Assembly: GCA_963693305.1 (NCBI GenBank)
Contig: OY855905.1
Span: forward strand, 4,929,201-4,993,200
Reading direction: 5' to 3'
DNA: 64,000 bases
Origin: Meandrina meandrites
Taxonomy: Eukaryota; Cnidaria; Anthozoa; Scleractinia; Meandrinidae
Under the pieces are notes generated by a model. It had not been told where the DNA came from, did no database searches, and was given only the letters and a program-made list of their open reading frames with translations. The position numbers and the translations under genes are program-made. Shown here piece after piece: positions 57,301 to 64,000 of this stretch (position 1 is its first letter; every line of letters starts with the position of its first letter).

Positions 57301-60300
57301 CTAATGGAATAGGTATTCATCGTCAGAAGATGAAGGAACTTAAGCGAGAACTCAAAGTTATGCTTAACGACAAAAAGTCTCATGTGTGCATGATTGTTCT
57401 AAAAGCTGAGCGAGGATCTGGCGCAAGTACCTTGAGCTTGCAGTTCCTTTACGAAAATCATGAAAGATTTCCCTGTGCGAAATTGATTGAGTTTCACGAC
57501 AGTCTTGTCACGAATATTGAAAAAATAAATCAGCACACTAAACTTCCCCTATTACTTTTTGTGGACAGCGAAATGGCCAGTCTTCAAGACTTCACAGATT
57601 TTAAAAATGAAGCGGAAAGAAGAAATCTTCATATGGCTCTCATTGTTGTTGAATCAGAAGTCTTCTACAGCACCAAAAACACGACAGGCAAACAAGGCCG
57701 CGGTAAAGGAAGGAGATCAAAGTTGACTGCAACACCATATTCAGCTGGTACAGCCCCTTACCAAATTGTAGAGCTAAGCCGTGAACTTGAGAAAATTGAA
57801 ATTCCCCACTTGGTTGACCAGCTTCGCAAAATAAAAAGTATTCCTGAAGCCAAGGAAGAACAACTAAAAGATCTACAGAAGAAAGCTGGAACTGAAAGCA
57901 GCCTTCGAAGGTTTGCCTATTTCAGTTTGACTATATTTGGGAAGAAATACACTGGTCTCGCTGATTATGTGTCTTACCGATTGAGCAAGTCCAACGAAAC
58001 TGAAGCAGAGATTCTGGAATTTCTTGCTTTGACCCACGTTTATACAGATTACCGTTTTCCAGTGAATGCGTTGGCTGGAATGCTTCAGACAAAAGTTGTT
58101 ATTTTGGAAAGTGTGTTTACAAATAATGATGTTATAGAGCTCTTGAGCCCACCAATTCAAGGAAAAGGCGAAAGAAGAATATCGTTTGGTGAAGTTGCAG
58201 AGGAAATTTTGAAGCAAAGAGCAGCAAAGAAGGAGATGCAATTTGACATCTTTTTAAGTGACCTCGCCCTAAGAATAGCAGAGAAAGTTCTTGCAGTTAG
58301 AGAACCGAGCAAGATGCTAGATCGAATCACGAGGCGTCTGTTTGTTACAAGTGAGTATGAAAGTAAGAAATTTTCTTCCTTGGTGCGCACATTAAAGGAC
58401 TATAGCAAGGATACTGCCCGTGATACAATGAAAGGCCTCGTGACTACCTTTCAAGAGGGCACGTCGATGTGGGCTCACCTGTTAGCTCATTTGGCAAAAT
58501 TTCATATGATAGAGTACGGTGCTTTTGACGAAGCTTCCATTTGTATCGAGAGAGCACTTAAAGAGCAACCTGATGATGTCCTCCTGCATCACATACGTGG
58601 TGACATCATACGTCTCCACATTCAGAATTTAAAAGAAAAAGAGGATCTTGACGTTAAAGAAGTGCTCAAACATGCCATAGTCAGCAGTTCATGCTTTCAA
58701 AAGGTACGAGAAAAACGTCCGTTGATGGAATATGGATACACATCAGATGCTTTGGTCCGACGTATCGTTATGCAAGCTGTTGTGAAGACCGTAGGTGCAG
58801 ACGGCCTTTTTACGGATTATTTAAACAAATTTCTGGAGGAGATGAAAGGCTCAAGTTATCGAGATCCTCTTCAAGACGAAGAAAAGTTTATCCTTGCCCT
58901 CATTCCTGACGCCTTTGAATTTCTTCGAGATGTAGCTGTCAGTGAACACACTGACCAACTAAAAAAGTCTTTATTAAAGGAAATGGGAAGCCTGGATGCA
59001 GTAAAAGGATTTTGCAAGAACTTAAAATGTCAAATGAAAGAATCTCGTGACTCTGGCTGGATCGATGAGGTGGTTAGGCGCACAACAAATCTCGTGAACA
59101 TTTTGGAAATGGAAACCGGTAACTTGACGACTGAACAGATAGATGAATGGATGTCAAACTTAGAGATGCACACCAAGGTTGGGCATGATGAGCATTGGAT
59201 GAAGCTGTGGATACGCTACAGTAGAGCTTCCTCTAAAGTACCTTCCCTGGTTAGCGTGCAAAAAGAGATTGAAGCTTGGATGGCAACGGCAAAAGGATTA
59301 TCGCTTTATGCAAACTTTTACAAGTAAGACATCATCTAAGAAATTTAAGAACCCATCCAAAAATCAATCACTTAAAAATATGAAAGTTGATTTTACTTCA
59401 GGAAACATCTAATGGCAGCGATACAAGTACTGCCAGAACAAGTATAAGCCACAATATGCCAGTTTTGTAGCATTTATCAAAAGAACATCATGGACATATT
59501 TTGTTCCAGAGAATCAATCGGCAAACTAAATAAACGCTAGAAATATGTTGCCGATATGTCGGTTTTATTTATACATATATTTTAAATATTTTCTCAGGGC
59601 AACCCCTGTCAGTTTTATTGTAGATATAAATGGTACCGTTTGAGTTTTTTCGAATTTTTCATATATTAGTCTTCTGGGCATTACACGTCATTATGCAAAA
59701 AGTTTTCCTTTACCTTGTATTTAATGTATCTTTCTTTTTGTATTTCAGTTACGTAATAGCGGTTCTCATAGCCCTTAAAGATCCTACTGACAAGGAGAAA
59801 ATGGAAAAGGCATGTAAAGCGATCGAGGAAATGCAGCGTAAACGTTATGTGAAAAAGCCCGGGACCGCATCTCAAGTACACTCTCTTCCGCTGGAGTGGC
59901 TTCATCCTAAAGAGGGTAGACATATCAACTCAGTTGACTCACTACTTCACCACGAAGATCTAGTCAAGGAGTACTTAAGCTGTAGCTCTAATACATCGAT
60001 TAGGCAAACTCGAGTCGGTCGTGAAATAATTGAACGAGCTCTCTTTGAAAGAGACATAAAAACTTTTCAAGGAGAAGTTGGCGGTATTGATGCAGACTGG
60101 AAAGGCAAGATTTACTTGAAGAATTATATTCCTGTGCATTTTATACCCTCCAATGTCACACCAAGTATGCCTTCAACTGGTGATACAGTGAGATTTGCCT
60201 TGTCATTTGGATTGAATGGTCCTCAGGCTTGGGCTGTTGTTTGTCAACCAGGCATGGCCAAGGCACGTAAAGCAGAAAACATTCGTCCTGTAAAAGAATT

Positions 60301-63300
60301 GGATACAGAGGATCAAAGTTCAGGTCTCGAAAGCTGTGATGAGGACGACATTGAAGTCCATGTAGAGAAGCCGTTATATCGAAAGCATATACCGCAGCGA
60401 AGTCAGTCTGACTGGGAAGTACATGTTGGCAAATCGCTTCAAGGAATTGTGTCCTTCACTAGCAATAAAGGATTCGGATACATCCAGAACCCAGCTATCA
60501 AAGAGACGTTGTTTTTTCACGCGTCACAGATTGTTCCTCCAGTGTCATCACTTAAAGATCTTCCAAACAATGCTGTTGTCTCTTTTAGTGTTGACAAAAC
60601 GGATAGCCGTGGATTTAGAGCTACGAACGTCCAACTTATAAAGGTATTTGGTATTGCTTGGTAGTGTTCTTACTGCTAAAGAAATGATTTCAGTAACTAG
60701 AATAGTTAAGGCTTTGATTTTTTTTACACAAAGAACAACCAGTGGAGATTTTATCTATCTTCATTTTCTGAAATTGAAAATGTAACACTCCTTTTACGTT
60801 TCTCACATTTCTTTTACGTTAAGCCCTGCGCCGAAGAACGTTTGTGTCCCAAACCCGGGCAATTTTTTTTCTGAAATGTTTCTGTTGTTCAATCTATTTT
60901 GTTTATTTTTGGTCGCTTCCGGTTTTAGGATCAGTCTGCCGTCTATATTTTTTGCATATTGAAAATATTTATCCATCTCGCATAACCAGATCAAAAGCTT
61001 TTTAATTGTCATGTGACATTCTTTTTCTGATGACGTCACAAAACTACAATGAGCGACAAAAGTAGTTGAGACAGGTGGTTAAAACGTGTGCCAATTCCGA
61101 TATTTCCATTATTCCACTTTAACTCCCGTGCAGATTGTGAACCACCCCGTCTCCCCCTGTTCAATGTTGTACTGGAACAAAGCAAGTATTACAGATAGCA
61201 AATCCAACATTTTTTGAGGGGGAGGGGGTTATATCGAAGAGGTGAGGGATAAGATGTGTCCAAGGTACCCAAGAAGAGCGGAGTGTCTCAACATTTTGGC
61301 TACTTATTAGCCTTTTATTCCATAATTTGGACGTGATTCAAAGGCGGATTGCCGAAGGCTTTAGTATGATACGTAAACCAAGGGACCAAAGATATCCAAT
61401 TACTTTCCTATCCCCATTTGTGTCTTAAAATAAGTTTCAACCGTTAATTAATGGTAGCTTATAAGTCAAGTAACCAAACCTTGAGACAAATGAGTTATTT
61501 ACATTGTTAAAATTGGTGATAATTAGTGTCCAACGAGTCTTAGGAAGATGCCACAGGTTGGACAACAGCTAGCTATTGAAATAAAAATATTCCAATTGAA
61601 CAGGTGAGCCAAGCCTTAATTGGCATGCGAAACCGTGTTTCTCTTACTTTGTCTGAAAGGATTTTGATGCCTACTTACCCGAAATAAAACAATACCTAAA
61701 GGACATACAAGCCGATGAAGAGGAACGTTCCATGGCACCGACCAAAATCCAGTAAGTGACATTATCAAGTTACTAGTAACGTTAAGACATCTAGTGATCA
61801 ATCGGCCTCAAAATATTTAGCCAAAGCTATCAATGAAGTTGTTTGCCAATGTTTATCTGTTACATTGTACAAAATTTAACAACTTATCCAGTGACATGTG
61901 AAGTCTTTCTACTAAATTTAATTCAATTCACGACGTTGCTTTGAAAGGAGGTTGTTTATGAGGTCTGTCTTTTTTATTGAACCAAACCTTCAAAGTCCTC
62001 GCATCAAGTTGATTCAGCTTTGAGCCTCGGAATTTCTCAAGTAATATTTGGAATACTTGGACTCTGTATATATCATTTACACAGCCCCTGGAGTTTGTTG
62101 TAGAACTTGAATTAGAACCTGTTAAAGCTTGGTGTTTCCTCTTAATTAATTAACTTGTCAATAATTTAAAGTATTGTATTGTAAAAAAGTATTGAATTGT
62201 TAAAGCTAACTGGTCAATGATTTAAAGTATTGTATTTTATTGCCAGTAGGCAATCAAGTAATATATTAAACACATTTCCAAACACCCAGAAGAGGGTTGA
62301 AAATACGACGCGCAGTGAAGTATTTTCGATGAACTTGAGGTGTTTGGAAAATGATGAAACACTCTCTCATGTGTTTGATATATCTTTTCATTCTATACTA
62401 AAACCACAGTCACGTTTCATATTTCCTTTTTTAACTAGTTTAAAAAAGAATAGTCAATAAGATCAATGCTCCAATTTTAAGGCAAAAAGTATACTTTAAA
62501 TTAAACCTTTGAAAATTATCTTTTCTCAAGTTTTGTGATACGTTGTTAGTTAATGCTGTCCCTCATAGGGTGGTCATATAAGAATATAAAATCCAATATG
62601 ACCTTTAAGCTAGTTTTCTGAACTGTATAAATTGGTTATTAATAGAGACCAAGCTAAAGTGATGAAACTTTCAAGGCAATCAGGCCGTCAAGAGGGAAAA
62701 GTAGTTAGCTTGCTGCCTACTCCCGAGAACGCCAGCTATGGCTTTATAGAGGTCACTGACACATCTGATCAAGTATTCTTCCATCAACGCGAGTCAGAGA
62801 TTACAGCTTCAGACATGAAAAGAATATCAGTGGGAACAAAAGTGCAGTTCAGCATTGCTATAAACAGAAAGGGCGACAAGTACATTGCCAAAGATTTTTA
62901 CATTCAGGTTAGTGTAGATCAGAAGCACATAAGCAAGAAGTTTACATCTAGTATTTGGGCCCCTGCTACGTCTTTCGTGAGAAGGCTATTTTTAGAACAA
63001 ACCTTGCGCGCGAGAAAATGATGTAGTTTATGGCGTGCACGTGCACGTGCAATCATGACGTGCACAACAATGAGATTGTTGCAAATTTTTGCAAGTAAAA
63101 TTATAGCATTCGGTCGCTGTCGTAATTGGTTTGTGAGGGCACTTAATTTTGGCGGACCATGAAAAGAAATATAGCAGAAACGGGCGAATTTTTTTTCACC
63201 ATGAGCCCGAAGAAGGTGTTTGTCAATAGCGATGCTTCAAAAAGGGTAGTCAAGACGAAGGAACTAATTAGGCAAATAACCACTTCTAATCGACATATCA

Positions 63301-64000
63301 ATGCATTGTTAAACAAACATTAAGTGAGAAAAAAAAATCATCAACTATAGTTGATGATTTGTTTTTAGCTTACCTTGATGAATTCTACAGGGTGAACATT
63401 ATGCGGAATGAATGAAAATCAGTATTTAAGGATAAAAGATTAATATTTCGAGCTTCAGGCTTAAACACCCAATAAAAGCATCGTGAATATCCTTGATGAA
63501 GCAAAAGAGGGGTTGTATGAGTAAATTAATTTCCTTAAAAATTGACTCTTGACTTGATTCTGTCAATGCCTTCGCTACCTCGACACGGTGATTTAGGAAA
63601 CAGACGTCACTACGTCATGTTTACTCAAACATAGCTAAGCAATATGAAAAGAGATTTGTAACTAATTGTTGGACTTCATGAGATTAATTTGGCTGAAAAC
63701 TAAGTGTTGCAACATAACGATTTAGAATACTCTTTTTCAAACAGAGTGAGCGACCACGAACTTCGTGCTCGTGTGGTTGGGAAGACCGCGTGGGTAGAGG
63801 AATCCAGGAAGGTTATATTTGTTTTCTCGATGAAAAAGGATTTGGTTTTATTTCTAAGGACAGCTCGTCTGGACGTGGGATTTATTTTCACCAGTCAGAT
63901 GTGAAAGGCGCTATTCCTTGGGTTCGGCTTTGTCGCGGCATGTTTGTTCACTTTAAAGTCTACGAAAACGACAAAGGTTGTATTGCAAGAGAAGTATCCG
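45317..64000 (+). CDS. SAMD9: Giant SAMD9-like protein with two ubiquitin-like domains (3' end beyond window)
   Basis: Exons: possible start 45317-45388, then 46454-46549, 46656-46746, 47293-47444, 47820-47905, 48281-48443, 48951-49023, 49144-49215, 49666-49787, 49938-50026, 50234-50396, 50806-50884, 51067-51117, 51938-52207, 52545-52632, 54491-59323, 59749-60643, 61660-61751, 62646-62907, 63745-edge. Phases join throughout from 46454. Order: helical N-terminus; two ubiquitin-like folds (QLFVRK, PSDKG, LPSGCE, ITL), the second ending LLGG; a SAM domain (51938 exon); AlbA_2-like box (SNQREFK, STEGGDIYFGVEED); variable middle; P-loop ERGSGASTL with LLLFVDSE; repeat-helical region; three cold-shock/OB domains (KGFGYI; YGFIEV; KGFGFI). 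Human SAMD9/SAMD9L are cytosolic antiviral and growth-restraining proteins with a SAM-AlbA-NTPase-OB plan; the ubiquitin-like pair is extra. The 5' end is unsure; the TAA at 59325 lies in an intron. Confidence 0.88.
46305..46430. repeat. Dispersed repeat fragment
   Basis: ctttgtcccatgggggacat, agggcatccacaattgcctt and ccattcctgtcgatcttgaa form a segment I associate with repeats in invertebrate genomes (recall). It ends just before the exon at 46454. Confidence 0.35.
48566..48642. repeat. (ACTG)n / (GGCT)n microsatellite
   Basis: Runs of gactgactgactgactg interrupted by ggctggctggct, in an intron of the SAMD9-like gene between the two halves of the first ubiquitin-like domain. Confidence 0.9.
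52923..54075 (-). pseudogene. Antisense exon-like pieces in the SAMD9-like intron
   Basis: On the minus strand, 54075-53950 reads MRTRKGGGLIKKEDDDYTDA and onward to a GTGAGT donor. 53802-53587 is open to a stop (PGTLTSAWRKRRILEEWNN). 53000-52923 is bounded by an acceptor (ctaacag) and a GTAAGT donor and reads QLDNEELQKLEEESKRQCE. No family is recognised. This may be a nested gene or a decayed transposon gene; the pieces are not shown to be joined. Confidence 0.3.
63336..63363. repeat. Perfect short hairpin
   Basis: atcatcaac-tatag-ttgatgat lies between an A run and gtttttag, in the last visible intron of the SAMD9-like gene. Confidence 0.6.

Noticed and set aside
54615..59327. The 1570-residue frame as a complete single-exon protein
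   Set aside because: It is open upstream to an acceptor at 54490 in phase with earlier exons, and its stop lies in an intron; downstream exons continue the protein.
59630..60664. 344-residue frame starting at 59630 as a separate gene
   Set aside because: The first ~40 residues are intronic hydrophobic read-through; real coding begins at the acceptor 59748/59749.

Overview
The window is eukaryotic nuclear DNA, most likely from a cnidarian and probably a stony coral. The reasons are AT-rich DNA, multi-exon genes with GT-AG introns, dense short inverted-repeat elements, tRNA-derived SINEs of a type I associate with coral genomes, and animal genes (YKT6, ATP synthase subunit e, a SAMD9-like protein, a Golgi sulfotransferase). 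The species cannot be fixed from the sequence alone.

Layout. 1-900: inverted-repeat DNA. 902-2098 (+): single-exon carbohydrate sulfotransferase whose stop codon lies inside a 145-bp palindrome. 2.4-3.0 kb: decayed Penelope-type retroelement end. 4795-7070 (+) and 10622-13073 (+): two tandem paralogues, each of five exons with every intron in phase 0. They encode helix-rich proteins of 227 and 192 residues whose helix patterns match the CNTF/cardiotrophin branch of the four-helix (gp130-type) cytokines. 14550-24657 (+): complete eight-exon YKT6 with many transposon relics in its introns. 25-28 kb: tandem repeats and nested fold-back elements. 30129-34711 (-): complete three-exon ATP5ME. 35-39 kb: no convincing gene. 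39172-45095: a large DNA transposon whose ends are inverted arrays of a 100-bp repeat around transposase exons. 45.3 kb to the right edge (+): a giant SAMD9-like gene with two ubiquitin-like domains, a SAM domain, a 4.8-kb exon carrying the AlbA_2-like and P-loop core, and three cold-shock/OB domains. It runs off the window.

Working together. YKT6 and ATP5ME are housekeeping genes. The cytokine-like pair and the SAMD9-like gene both recall vertebrate immune signalling: gp130 cytokines act through JAK-STAT, and SAMD9/SAMD9L are interferon-linked antiviral factors. Any functional link between them here is inference only. Most of the coding sequence other than the sulfotransferase and the large SAMD9-like exons is in short exons, so the gene models rest on splice sites, phase continuity and protein similarity judged by eye and from memory.
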